Assembly: GCA_001557505.1 (NCBI GenBank)
Contig: LSAX01000008.1
Location: forward strand, 1,054,001-1,118,000
Origin: Reticulascus tulasneorum
Lineage: Eukaryota; Ascomycota; Sordariomycetes; Glomerellales; Reticulascaceae
Length of the DNA stretch: 64,000 nucleotides
Direction: 5' to 3'
The position numbers and the translations under genes were made by a program. Below the pieces are notes generated by a model. That model saw only the letters and a list, made by a program, of their open reading frames with translations. It was not told where the DNA came from and did not search any database. Below are positions 12,631 to 24,352 of this stretch, one piece after another (positions within the stretch are counted from its first letter, which is position 1; each line of letters begins with the position of its first letter).

Positions 12631-12978
12631 TGACGGGAGTTTATGTAGCAATGCAAGCCCAGGCTGAGAGCATTGCGAATAGCGGAAGATCGCACTACAA
12701 ACTCGACACAATATGGCGTGGGAGGCTTAATGATGATGAGGACCAGAATTCACAGTGAGACGACTGGTAGAAAAGGCATGAAATCAAACCCGAACTCCAT
12801 TTATCCAAAGTTATTTCTAAATGCCACAATTTTGTACCAAGAATGCGCCAAGAGGATAGTCCCCTCTGTAACCCCGATCCAGATCCAAATGCAAGCCTCA
12901 GCCAACGTGTAATCCCTTCCAATGCACCGTCCATGCTATGCCCATCCGTTGAAGCAAACCATAATCTCAGTCGTGGAT
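12631..12978. other. Convergent intergenic gap, 0.35 kb
   Basis: Lies between the 3' ends of the copper transporter (+) and cupin (-) genes. No separate gene is supported. Confidence 0.5.
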
Positions 12979-13851
12979 TTATTGAGCCTTGCCGAAGAGT
13001 TCGTTCAGGTCGCGCTTCGCATTGCGCTTGATCCCGCACTTGTTGAGACAGGCATCGATGCCAAGGGCAATGTTGTCAGGGATGATGTCGCGGAAGCTCT
13101 CGAGGTCGGCGCCATCAATGGACTCGACGCCACCCAGGGTGGAGGACACAACATCAGGGCGAAGGTTGAAGAAGGCCTGCGCGACTTGCTCGACACCGGG
13201 ATCGACATTGTTGAAGCCCGCGACGAAGACGGTGTCCTCGCAGTCGGGGTTGAACTCCTGGTGGATGGCCCCTTGGGGGAAGACAGTCATCTGGTACAGC
13301 TCCATGGTGTTGGAGATCGGTGGCAGGCCGTTCTCGACAACGAAGTTGGTGACTAGCCTTCCCTTGACGACGACGTTCAACTCAGTGGCACGGTTGTGCA
13401 CATGTGCGGTGTTCATGCCGCAAGGGCCCAAGAAGCCAAGTGTCATGGCTGCGCCGTTTCCAATCAGCGCGGGGAATGTCTTTGCCGTAGCAGACACGGA
13501 GAAGCCGCCCTTGCCAACGGACTCGGAACCCTCGGGGGCGCCGACATCGTTGAAGTCAAAGACGTAATCACCCGGCTGGTTAAGAAGGCGGACACGATCT
13601 GTCTGAACGGCGGCGGTAAGGAGGCTTGAGATCAGCTCCTGGTTTGCGGCCCGGGTGTTGACTGGGACTATTGCGGGAAGAATGGAGTCGATGCTTTCGG
13701 ATTCGGCCCCAGGAGTTTCAGAGGCTTCCTCGCCGGCGTATGATGGTTCGGGGGTACTAGCATTCCTCTTGTTCCAGGAGTGAGAAGGTGCCGGGGCAGC
13801 GAGGACGGCGGCGGCGAAGAGAAGGGAAGAGACGATGGTCGAGGTATGCAT
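12979..13851 (-). CDS. Secreted cupin (spherulin/germin-like) protein
   Basis: Single-exon gene of 290 residues. The N-terminus is a clear signal peptide (STIVSSLLFAAAVLAAPAP), followed by an acidic Ser/Glu linker. Cupin motif 1 is present (HVHNRATELNVVVKG: His-x-His, Glu, Gly) and so is motif 2 (PQGAIHQEFN: P-x-G, His, Asn), giving the full 3-His/Glu metal site. The C-terminus has two Cys (CLNKCG). Relatives include spherulin 1A and plant germins, secreted metal-binding proteins that bind Mn, sometimes with oxalate oxidase or dismutase activity. Which metal or activity applies here is unknown. The ATG at 13851 is preferred because upstream in-frame codons translate a low-complexity pyrimidine tract. 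Confidence 0.9.
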   Translation of the reverse strand: MHTSTIVSSLLFAAAVLAAPAPSHSWNKRNASTPEPSYAGEEASETPGAESESIDSILPAIVPVNTRAANQELISSLLTAAVQTDRVRLLNQPGDYVFDFNDVGAPEGSESVGKGGFSVSATAKTFPALIGNGAAMTLGFLGPCGMNTAHVHNRATELNVVVKGRLVTNFVVENGLPPISNTMELYQMTVFPQGAIHQEFNPDCEDTVFVAGFNNVDPGVEQVAQAFFNLRPDVVSSTLGGVESIDGADLESFRDIIPDNIALGIDACLNKCGIKRNAKRDLNELFGKAQ

Positions 13852-13861
13852 TTTGAAATTT

Positions 13862-13990
13862 CTTGGTATTTTTTTCTTGTTTATAAAGATTGGCAGATAA
13901 GGAAAATAAGACCCAAACCGACAAAGGAAATAAGGAAAAAAAAAGAGAAAAAAGGAAAAAAGAAAGAAGGAAATCTGGTTGCTTGCTGGT
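13862..13990 (-). promoter_or_regulatory. Polypyrimidine 5' leader of the cupin gene
   Basis: On the minus strand this stretch is almost all C and T (purines on the plus strand), directly before the start codon. Such CT-rich leaders are common before strongly expressed fungal genes. Confidence 0.5.
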
Positions 13991-14050
13991 TGTTGATTGT
14001 TTGATGATGAGAAAGGAAAACGAACATCTAGTGTTGCTGGGACCGGAATC

Positions 14051-14057
14051 ATTTATA
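14051..14057 (-). promoter_or_regulatory. TATA-like box of the cupin gene
   Basis: Reads TATAAAT on the minus strand about 200 bases before the start codon, upstream of the CT-rich leader. Placement fits a core promoter; no experimental support. Confidence 0.4.
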
Positions 14058-16051
14058 CAAGATTGCATCACACGTCGATCATGTGCCCGCAGTGCAACGG
14101 TCCCGCCATAGTCTCTGCCAGACACAAGATCGGTCGTGATGCTTCGAATCCCACAGCTACGGGATGGTAATTGTGGATATTAGCTGGGCTAGGAATAGAT
14201 GCGAAGGATTCGCGGTGGAGTGGGTGGATGGTTCGGGATCAAGCACCAAGTTGGCTTGCCATCGATTTTGCCTGATTGCGGACGAATGCGGTCACCCCAG
14301 CACAGCCCTACGGACATTCGAGGAATAAGGCTACCTTAGTTGGAAAGGCAGCAGATGGCTCCGGATGTTCGCTGGGAGAAGGGGGAGCGGTGCCGGCAGA
14401 GATTGAGCGGCAGCATCGGCATTGCGCAGCCCTGGGGAAGGGCAATTCAGCTTCGTCCTGATTGGGTAGGTGCTACGGGTACGGCAGTCTCACATTCCTT
14501 CGTAAAGCTGCGTAAATCTGATGTCGTCAATGATCCACGATCGCTGGGCAAGGGTCATCCAGGCATGGGATGCGTGGGAAGCTTGGAAGCTGCTCAGCCC
14601 GCCCCGCAGGATCCGAAGATAAGCTTACTGACGGATAATTTTGGGACGATTTGCACCACTGCCAGCTGGGTACAGAGGTTGGGACGAACGATGGCTGGTG
14701 ATCTAGGGCCGCTAGCACGTTCATTCTTGGAAACGAAACAAATAATTCTGGAAATATGGGAAACTTTGGGACCGCCTTCTTGTTCGAACTCGTAACAGAG
14801 GTTGTTCAAAATATTGATGCAGAAAACGTGTTAGTTAACTTAGTGGGAGGCTGGCTGCCTGGGCTGGAGAAATGGACCTACTATTAATTTCAGGTACCTT
14901 TTACAGTGGTCTCACCGCTATATTCTGGGCGGCATGCACATTGTCCGTAGTGATTTTTGCCCGCTGTATTCCGGTGGATTGTAATTAACTTGGGAGGTTT
15001 TCCACAACAAATGCCTCCCTCACCATCGTGATCGCGCCGCTTCATCTTGCACCGTCATGGTGATATGATGATTCCACATGAATTATGCGTGTCACACGAA
15101 AATACCATGCTGACCACCCACGAGGAGCGGCTCCCCAAGCCCAGGCAGTTCGCCGGCCAATTAGACACTTCCTTTCCCCATGTCATACGTTTATACTCAC
15201 TGCTATGTGCCACCCAGATACATTGTTTGCCCCGAAACAAACAAGAATATGATGCTCGTGCCTTGAAGTGGTCAGCAATAGGACAACTTGTGGGATCACT
15301 CAAAAGGGACACCATCCTGACACTTCAGTCTCGTCCACCATAGAGATTAGCCGGTGGTCTCATGGCAGAACACCCAATTAAGGTTAAGGATTGCCGATCG
15401 ACTGAAAACAAGAGACAAATCCTTCCCGGCTAAGGTAGAGAGCTTCTTGAATCCGTTGCTTCCGCGTTTATTTCTTGCGGTGCTGCACTGCCACGACAGC
15501 TTTCACCGCGACTCTCTCTTGGGGGGCAAATTAGCGGCGCTATTTTTGGCGCGGTTCTTCAGATCTTCCAGAAGACTCCCACACGTCGAAGTTTACTGGG
15601 GCGATCTCCACACTCCTCACCCGCACACGACTGTCTTAATTCGTAGCCGACAAAGCTGGACCGACCGCGAAGGATTCAGGCGGCTTTCGCTGTTGTCATC
15701 ATTATTATTATCATCATCATTGTCATCATAATGTATGAATTATCATCATATGCCATGACATCCCATACGTGAAGTGTCGAAAGGATTCGGCCGCGTCGAG
15801 CAATCGTGGCCGTGGCTCTTGAATTCTATTCTAGTCCGAACCATCCACACAAACGAAATGACCGAAGTTTATTTTGCACCATCTTCTCCGAAATCCACTA
15901 GAATGGCAATTCTGACCAGGAATGCCTTGTCACGACCTTGTGACGCGACAGAAGAGTGCCGTACCCGCTACCCGCTAGCAATGCGATGCCCGACTTGTGC
16001 TAATTCTGGCATCTGTCCGCTTTTGGCCCTGCCCACTCAAAGCAATCGTGG
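14058..16051. other. Intergenic region, 2 kb
   Basis: Lies between the cupin promoter and the 3' end of the amine oxidase gene. Short scattered frames only. It contains an ATT/ATC microsatellite near 15700. No gene supported. Confidence 0.45.
15696..15731 (+). repeat. ATT/ATC trinucleotide microsatellite
   Basis: A run of about a dozen ATC, ATT and GTC triplets in non-coding sequence. Simple repeat likely to vary in length between strains. Confidence 0.8.
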
Positions 16052-18328
16052 CTATCGACAGCATGTGTGCGACTTTGTTGATCCGACATCCTCGTTCACG
16101 AGCTGTGTGGCACTGCGACCCAGCCCATTCAAGCCAACGCTTCTATTTACCTCTTGTCGGCTGGGCGGGACATCAAGTGCAGGGTTCTTGTCGAAGAAGT
16201 TTACCGGCCGCAGCATGACTCTCATCGTCTCGCAGGGCATGACAGGAAAGTCCTCGACTCTGGGGATGTGATTCATCCCAAACTGTACCCATAGTACCCC
16301 ATCACCCCCTTCCAAGCTATCCTGCCTCTCTGCCCAGGTCCTCACTCCGTCGGTGCCTCGGCTCTGGTTAGTGTATTTCCCGCCCGCATATAATTCTCCG
16401 TCCACGTATTTGGTCACATATATACTTCGGTCTGCGAACTGGGCGCGTCGATAGTGGAAGCTATCTTTATCGGCAAGAATGGGCTGCATCGGCGGAACCA
16501 TCACTTTGTATGACACTGGGGCGTTGTTAATCGGGTTCCGGGAAGTAGGGTTGGCGATGCGGAAGACTCGGCCAGATCCGGTTTTCAGGTCGTAGCCTCC
16601 CGATGCGTTGATAGCGGTTGTCCCAACGGTGTATCCTATGCCGTGGGGGTTCAGTACCGTGTCACGCGGTATGGCAAAGGCTTCGTCGTAGATTATCGCG
16701 TTGGTATGGCCATCTACCATCGGATCAATACGCAGACTGAAGAAGTGCTGATGGTAGCCAGCCAAGACACCTTCATGGACTATGGTTCCGAAGGGGTGTT
16801 GGGCTGTCGTAAGGTCCAGATCAACAGGCTGAGTTGAAAGGATTCCACTAGCCCTGACTTCATACACCAAGTCTCCAGCTTGTGTAAAGGAAAATGCCAG
16901 TATGTACTCGTAGTTGCTGACAGTGATGACAGACTGCACGACAAGCTCCCTTGCTCGGGTCACGCAGGCCCGGCCAGTGCGATAGTTGGTATGCTTCCAC
17001 CCTATTCCATTATCCACCTCATGGACGCAAATGACATTGGGCATCTCTACAGGAAGCCCGTCATTATCAGAGAGCACTCCTGAGATGTAATATATTGAAC
17101 CAAGACAATCACATCCCAGGCTGAGATTGTTGGCCATGATGCCGGCACCAACATCTCCGAAGTCGAAGGCGGCCTTCTTGTGGAAGGGATGTCTGGGGTC
17201 CGCATACGGGATAACCATGTCGGAAAGACTCAGACGATAGAAGAGCGGGCGATTGTCGTAGTGGACATCGTACAATACCATTCCTTCCCTCTGGTTGAAG
17301 CCCACTTTGAAATCCCATTTCTGCCACCGCAGAAGCCGGCCCCTTTCCGAGAAGTTCTCGACCTCGAACGACACTCCTTCGGGCTGGGTGATGTGCAAAG
17401 GCTTAAGATCATCCCGCAGGGTCTGAGCCTCGGGGATGTACTCGCTAGGTCCAAACGGCACCCATGGTGTTACTGGCTTTACCTTTTCGTCAAGGCCAGT
17501 CGGAAGGATGTCGATTCTCACGATCTCCAGAGTGTGGGGATCAATCACTGGTGAAATTGGAAGAGGGAACGAATAGTGGCAGCTGTCTTCTTCAAGCGGG
17601 TTTCCGGGATCTCTCATGTAGAGGTAACACTGATAAAGTCGTCTGTCGTCATTGATGCCGTCAGATCCGTATATCCAAGGATCGCAGACCAAGACAGTCC
17701 CTTCCGGGAGCTTTAGCTTCGCCACCTCGGCTTTGACTCTGGGGTCCTGCCACAGAGCTTTCTCTACTTCAATGATCTCGGCCGCATCGCCGTTGGGATG
17801 CTTGTTCAGGCCCAGCCTGAGATTGGTCTCTAACCTGCTGGTTGTGAGATTGACAACTGCCTCGTGGAGTTCGTTCTGCGGTTGATTAGTAAGTGGCTGT
17901 CACGAGTGAACCGCATTACCGACCGTGTTTTTTACGTAGTATACTACGAAACTCCTTCGATACAACGATCTTGGATTCTTGCCTGCCCGTTCGGTGATCA
18001 GGTATGGTGCCAGCTCAGCCTTGGGGGGCTCGTGGAGGGTGATGACTTTGAAGTGGAATAATGTTCCACTTGGCCAATACCGCTTGACCATGGTAGACGT
18101 ATTCGTTATCTCTTCACTTGTAAGCGGTCCAAGTGGATGTTCATGCTCGGTGAGCTGTTGCAAATGTCGAACATCGTTGCCACCCAGATTAGCTTGACCC
18201 ACGTGGGAATAAGTATGGAGCAAGCTATTCCCTGTACTCGCCGAGCTCTCAGAGCGGCGCGCTTGATACTGCTCAACATTGCTGGACGGAAGGCCGTGAA
18301 TCTCAGAGTTGATCGTCATGTTCGGCAA
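16052..18328 (-). CDS. Copper-containing primary amine oxidase
   Basis: Two exons (17924-18328 and 16052-17875, intron 17876-17923) encode 742 residues, the usual size of fungal copper amine oxidases. The enzyme deaminates primary amines to aldehyde, ammonia and H2O2. The topaquinone Tyr lies in SNYEYILAF at about residue 457. The catalytic Asp is in AFDFGDVGAG at about 373. Copper ligands are the HQH pair (about 510/512) and a downstream His in MNHIPRVEDFP (about 671). The TANNLSLGCDCLG-like strand before the active site is also conserved. Fungal relatives are often peroxisomal, but no C-terminal SKL is seen (it ends HTCCR). The typical role is use of amines as nitrogen source. A copper importer gene lies nearby. 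Confidence 0.95.
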
Positions 18329-19650
18329 GAAATGGGGGCTTGGTCTATGAGACCTCGCCAGGGAGTAGATGTCGAGTCTAGGTGGGCATTTAATTGCTGA
18401 AAGAACGAATCTTTATATCATGGACAGCTCGTAAGCCTCGTTGGCAGTTGACGGTGAGCACACGCTGGGTACATAAGGTGGGTAGCGTATCAAAGGGCGG
18501 GACTGCCAGAATATGGTTTTCCCAACCGCGACATGCAGCCACACAACGCGTTACCACCCTTGCGTCTTATGGATGCGAGCACGTAGTTATTTGATCATGA
18601 TTGCAAGTCCTCCTTATCGTGAAGCCCCACGTCCATGGATCCTCATAAAGTTAAAAGCATCGCATGGACATGCCTAATCCGGAGAAGCTAGAACTTCCCC
18701 CTTGTATCAGAGCGCACCAACATGATCTTCCCACTCGTCCGGGCCCCCCGCCCAAACCCGATTCCAGCCGATATCGAGCGGGCGTGCTGGACCGGCCTGT
18801 GATCTGCCAGTTCGAATTTCAAATGACGTGCCGTTCGACCTTGTTGGAGTCGCCGCCGGGCGGGTTTGCGAATTACCGGGAGGCAGCCAACGGCATCATA
18901 CAGAGATGTTGTAAAAGGAATTTCTGGATGAGTTCGCCGGTTAAGCTGGCGAGATGTACCGGAGATGCAAGGATGTCGCCGGGAAGAGATCCGATGCGGG
19001 GGGGTTGCATTCTGTGGCCTGAATAATCCAGGATCTTGTTCCCGATATGAATACCAGCATGATACGGGCAGAATTGAGAGAGCAGATTTGTTGAAATAGC
19101 CCTCCGATACTTCATGGATACCGATCCCGTTCGCACGGAAGACGGCGACATCCTTCATGTCTCCGATAAGAATCTTGTCATCATCCATGTCTCTGTTCTT
19201 CTTCCAAGGAGAACAGGAGCTTCAATGACCCCGCAAATTACCCCTCCATCCAAGATCCAGAATTTAATACAGCTTCCGCTGCTGCGGGGGGTTTGGAGAT
19301 GGGCCAGAGCTCTGGAATATTGCCCGCCGCACGCTTGCTGTTGTTGGAACTTGGTCGCGTGAGGTGACAATGATTATCCCATCCCACCAGATCCACGGAA
19401 GCAAAAATGAACAACAGTTTCAGCCCCATGTTGCATTCGGCTAACATCTTGATCTGATCTTCGGCATACACCATCCGAATTTACCCAGATGTCAGTGCAT
19501 CTGTAACCCTGAGACAGGGGTTGTCTCGGGCACGTCAATCGTTGCGATCTGTCGTGAAGCTTCTAACAAGAATGGCGAATTTCTTTTCTCTTCCTCGCTC
19601 AGTTGGTTAGCTAGGAATTTGGACGTCAGCAATGATTCAGTGACTTCACA
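18329..19650. other. Divergent intergenic region, 1.3 kb
   Basis: Should contain the promoters of the amine oxidase (-) and DUF3431 (+) genes. A minus-strand frame at 18688-19188 and an overlapping one at 18873-19151 are open but unlike any family I recognise, and are not called. Confidence 0.45.
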
Positions 19651-20553
19651 ATGGGAGCGTACAGTCGACGCCAGCTCCGTGCCGCACTGCACTTTATCCT
19701 CCGACCCTTCCTCCTCGCACTCGGCCTCACGCTCCTCGTTCGCCTCATCTTCACGCCGAGTAAACACAAGCACAGCAAGGCCCTTGTCATAGCATCCACG
19801 CAGGTGTCATCGGACGAGGCCTCAAAATGGCTACGCAAAGTGCCGTCCGACTGGGCTGTCCACAAATACGTCACCGATCTCGATGCCAAAAGTGCAAAGA
19901 AGCAGAAAGTTCTCACCGTGCCTACCAATAAAGGCAACGAGGCAATGGTCTACCTCACCTACATAATCGATAACTACGATTCCCTGCCCGACGTCGTCTT
20001 CTTCCACCACGACCATCCCAAAGCCTGGCACCAAGAACTCCGGTCCATTGACGAGGTCTCCAAGCTTAGAACAACATATGTTGTGAAGAAGGGCTATGTC
20101 AGCGCAAGGTGCCTTCCGGGTTGCGAGAATATAGTTACCTTGACGGACTATACCATTGACATGTCTGTATTTTCGTATCACGGACGCGAGGCGCATTTGA
20201 CTACGATGCTGAAGAAGTTTTTGGATAAAGGGGAGACAGTGCCCACAAAACTAGCGGCGCCATGTTGTGCGCAATTCGCGGCGAGTCGTGCGGCGATTCG
20301 GAGGCGGAGCTTGGCGTGGTGGAAGGAGTTGAGGGAATGGCTTGTGCAGACGCCGCTGGATAGTCGGAGCAGCGGAAGGTTGTTAGAGTACACGTGGCAT
20401 ATCTGGCTCGGGGAACAGGCGGAACTGTAGGTTGAAGCGGACCACGATGCGATTCTGAAGCTAACATATCACAGTTGTCCGGGATATGATGAATGCAGGT
20501 GTCATGTGTTTGGCATTGGAGACTGTGCCGCGTATCTCAAGAAGGAGAAGTAG
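19651..20553 (+). CDS. DUF3431-domain, probable type II membrane protein
   Basis: Exons 19651-20426 and 20475-20553 give 284 residues. Residues about 12-35 form one membrane anchor after a short basic N-terminus, so the rest probably faces the Golgi or ER lumen. The body shows DUF3431 hallmarks: a start like VIASTQ..WL..VPSDWAVHKYV, then VPTNKGNEAMVYLTYIIDNY, then PDVVFFHHDHPKAWH, then KKGYVSARC. Splicing at 20427-20474 adds a Cys-rich end (CPGYDECRCHVFGIGDC) that is expected for this family, which supports the second exon. The DUF3431 fold has been likened to glycosyltransferases, but no reaction is established. It converges on the subtilase gene. Confidence 0.88.
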
Positions 20554-21117
20554 CATCGCAGGCAAAATAGATTGGAGCCGAAGAGGCTGTGTGAGAAGAA
20601 ATACGATTTGCCGAGGAGGCTGCATATAAGTTGGGGACATTCCATTAACGGGGCGTAAAGGAAGCTAGAATCATGGTTCAGGGAGGGATTAGGATGCTGC
20701 TTTACTCACTCATCGACAATTTCTTAGAACCAAGACATGAAAAGTCTCAACCTGGATATCCATGATGGGAGAGAAGAGAACGAAACATTGAGTTGATCGG
20801 TTGGTGAAGCTGCGAATAACTGTTATCTCGGGCCGCCACGCTTTGTCACACTAGTAGTCCGATAATGCAATACACACCGTCAGACCATGTCTGAGCTGGC
20901 TGAATCAATTATGACTATTTCAGGTATACCAAGGGACAGCTGGCCACGGGAATCGTCAAGCATGTTCGGGGACTGTACAACGTTTTATTTACTTTTCTAA
21001 ATCCTGGTTTACAAAGCCTGGCAGTGAGTTGAAGACCAAGTTTCCCTTTTGCCCTGTAAGCCATGAACTGTGTGCAAACTGTAAAAGTCTTTTTGTGTCC
21101 GGCTCCAACCACATCAA
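20554..21117. other. Convergent intergenic region, 0.56 kb
   Basis: 3' flanks of the DUF3431 and subtilase genes. No open frame or RNA signature supported. Confidence 0.5.
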
Positions 21118-24100
21118 TCAAATGACTTGGATCTGAGGGGTCTTGTAGACGCTCCAGTTATCACCGCGTTCTGGTGAGCCAAATGGATTCAGAACAGCAA
21201 ATCGCATGCTATGGTTTGGTAAACACGTTAGTAAATCTGTCCAGCAAAGAAGAAACGAGGCACGCGAAATTCACAGTCCTCGGAAAGAGACTTACGTATA
21301 GTTGCCAGGTGCGATTCGAGTACCATCGGCCATTTTACCTAGCCACCAGTATTCATTGTACCACTGGCTCCAGAAGCCTCTGGGTTGTTGGGTCAATGGG
21401 AAACTGATCAGATCATCCGGGTTGTCCACCGCAGGATCGATGTACCACCAGTAACCCGACCAGAGCCAAGACGTTGCAGAGCCAACGTAGCCGTTCTCTC
21501 CAACCACTGGAGGATACTTCCAGTCGCGCTCTTTCCAGCCGGCCTCGAATATATCCCATCGGAGTTGATCGACGCCCCATCGGTAGCTGGCAAGTATCCG
21601 GGGGAAGTCTTGACCATCCCGACTGTCGATGGAGAGATTGAATGTGTAGCTGCAGGACCGGATTAGTTTCGATTTGTAGTAGATTGATGGCACAAGACAT
21701 AATGCTTACGTGGACTTCTCCTCGATGGGAGTAAACCAGAGTGTGGACATGGAGCTGGGGAGCCCTTCGTTCCACATGCTGTCGAAGAGTTTCTTAGTAT
21801 CAGCTGCGATACCCATATAAGGTACGGCCAACTGTTCGTCATTGCTGCCCACGATGAGAATCTTGCCACTGTAGACTGGCATGTTCTTGGTGCTTAGGCC
21901 TTCAGCCAACTGAAAGTTGAATCTAACACGACAATCAGCAACCGATGCAAATCTAGAGACACGAAAAGAGCTTACTTGGCTGTCTTTGTCTGACCTGGCT
22001 TGACAGTGAATGTTCCGCCCGGCAGACTGACTGAAGGGCTCATCTTGGTCGGCAGGAATGGTTCTAGACCAGGTCCACCTTTGACAGCGGGGATAAATCC
22101 ATTATCGACTGCCTCGACTCCACCGGCCTCTTGGACTAAGAACTTGTAAGTGACAGTTTCCGAGCCATGGTTGGTGATGTCGACACTGTGATAGCGCTCA
22201 AAATGGCGAGTGTCGTTCAGAGCGAACTTGGCCCAGGACAATGATGTTGAGTAGTCCAAGACCTTTACGGCGTTCACGAGACCAGTGCCAACTTGGGGGA
22301 CAGGGGCCCAGAACCCATAATCGGTATCCGTTGCTCCATCGTTCCACTTTACGGATGAGCCACTTGAAATGATGCGCATCGATAGCTCTTTGCCAAACCC
22401 TGGTCCATGGGCAGATCTACCACCGAACTTTCCAATGTAAAGGGCGGCTACTCCTGCGATGTACGGTGTGGCCATCGACGTGCCGCTAAGAATCGCATAA
22501 GAGCCGTCGAGGTAGCTGCTAAAAATGTTACCGCCGGGAGCGGCAACATCGGGCTTCAGCGAAAGGTCGTAAGTACCGCCTAGCGAGGTGAAGTAGCTGG
22601 GAATGCCGCCAGCCGAATAGACGATACCACCATAGTTGGTCTCGGGGTTGAGTGAGAAGTCGACGGAGACGCTGCCTCCTGCCTTAAGGGTTTCAATGAT
22701 GGCGACACCGACACGATTCTCCGTAAGGCCGATAATGCTATTCCATTCATAGGTATTAGGGTATTCCATGGCCCAGTCGTTGTTATAAAATAGTATATAT
22801 CGTGCGCCGAAAGCCTGGGCATTAATCTGCTTCTGAGCAAACTCACACTCTCCGCGGGGAAGTAGTACGAGTGCGTTGGAGAGATCTGGAGTATCGGCGG
22901 GAAGTGGCGAGCAGCCAACCGAAGCATCGGTGGCATCCAATGACGGTGCGATGATTGGCCAGTTTGACACCTCGGAGGGAAAATACTCAAGTCCCGGTAG
23001 GTAGCTTAGCTGTGTGGTGTTGGCAGCACCGTCAAGGTTAAAGGTTCCGAGGAAAAGGCTCGCCGGCAGTACGTCAGCGTCGACAGAGGCTACTGCCAGG
23101 ACGTTTATACCGGAGGAACCGGTGCTGCCGAAGAACATGCCCTCTTGGCCGCTGTTTCCGGCAGCGATTGTAACGACGATGCCAGTCTCGACAAGGCGCG
23201 AGGCCACCACAGCCCAGGCATTTTGTGTCCAGCCGCCAATCCCGCCGACGCTAGCGGTGATAATGTCGGCCTATGTTGTTGTTAGGTTTTCATCTCATAT
23301 TTACGGGCCAAACAGAACTTACGCCATCAGCTTGAGCCATCAAGAAAGCTTCGATCAGAGTGTCTTCGTCGGTTCCGTCCTTGTTTCGTCAGTGTCTTGG
23401 AAAAAGGTCGCTGGCATCATGCTACTTACAGCATTACTGAAGACCTTATAAGAGTAGATGGTCGCTTCTGGAGCAACTCCTACCCAGCTTTGGGCTTGTT
23501 AGCAACGAAGACATGAGGGGTGGCTGGACGTACTGCTCGCTTTGGCCAGCAACGATGCCGGCAACATGCGTGCCATGCCCGTTGGTATCGAAGGGATCCG
23601 AGTCGGGCTCCTTTTCATACCCGACAGATGGCCAAACTGCGGATATTTAGTTGACGTTAGATAAATGATGGGCTTTTATGGGCACAGGAAACGTACACTG
23701 GTCGCCAACAAGATCATAACCACCCGCAACCTTAAAACCCGGGCCGAAACCGCCACCGAGCTACTATGAATCAGCTCGAAATCCCAACAAAAGGTGGGGG
23801 ACACACTAACCGCAGGGTGGGTGTACTGGACACCGGTATCGACAATAGCAACGATTACGCCTTTACCAAGTACGCCAGCATCGTGGAGCTTGTCAACTCC
23901 AGTCATGTGATGGATATCATAATCCGGAGCAGTCGCATCGTCACTGAAGCCCTTCAGGCCAATGGTCGGATTCAACAGAATCTTTTTTGACTGCCACACA
24001 TTGCTAACGCTCTTGATAGCCTGTAGGGTATCGGTGCTCTCAACAGTGGCCTCGACACTGACGCCAGAGAAGACATCGCTATCAAACACTTTAAGAATAC

Positions 24101-24352
24101 TGGTGCCCTCGCGGGAAGCAATATCTGCTCTAAGTGCTGCATGGTCGGTATCCTAGTTGCCTTTGGCGTTAGAGGGGAGCGTCTCGGTACGAAGACAGTA
24201 CGGAAGCATACCTTGGCGAATTCGATGATGAACCGCTTCGTCTCGACGATTGTAGCGTTGTTGGCGACGCGGGAAACGCGTGGCTTCAATGGCTTCAATG
24301 CGACGACCGCGCCCGCAAGGGACAGGGCTGCAAGGAAGTTTGCCAGATGCAT
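21118..24352 (-). CDS. Secreted subtilisin-like serine protease (S8)
   Basis: Ten exons: 24212-24352, 23811-24152, 23697-23760, 23534-23636, 23430-23487, 23323-23379, 21976-23270, 21710-21922, 21296-21649 and 21118-21208. All junctions keep frame, giving 905 residues. Order: signal peptide (about 1-18), inhibitor propeptide (to about 130), peptidase S8 with Asp in VAIVDTGVQ (about 152), His in NGHGTHVAG (about 203), oxyanion Asn in TIAAGNSGQ (about 294) and Ser in LSGTSMATP (about 520). A protease-associated insert lies at about 345-440 (LPRGECEFAQK). A fibronectin-like C-terminal part follows. The last tiny exon supplies YTMRFAVLNPFG and a stop. Likely an extracellular protease for protein nutrition or host interaction. 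The catalytic triad is intact. Confidence 0.93.

Noticed and set aside
18688..19188. Minus-strand frame of 166 codons with an overlapping second frame
   Set aside because: Looks partly protein-like, but no family resemblance and two competing frames; evidence too weak.
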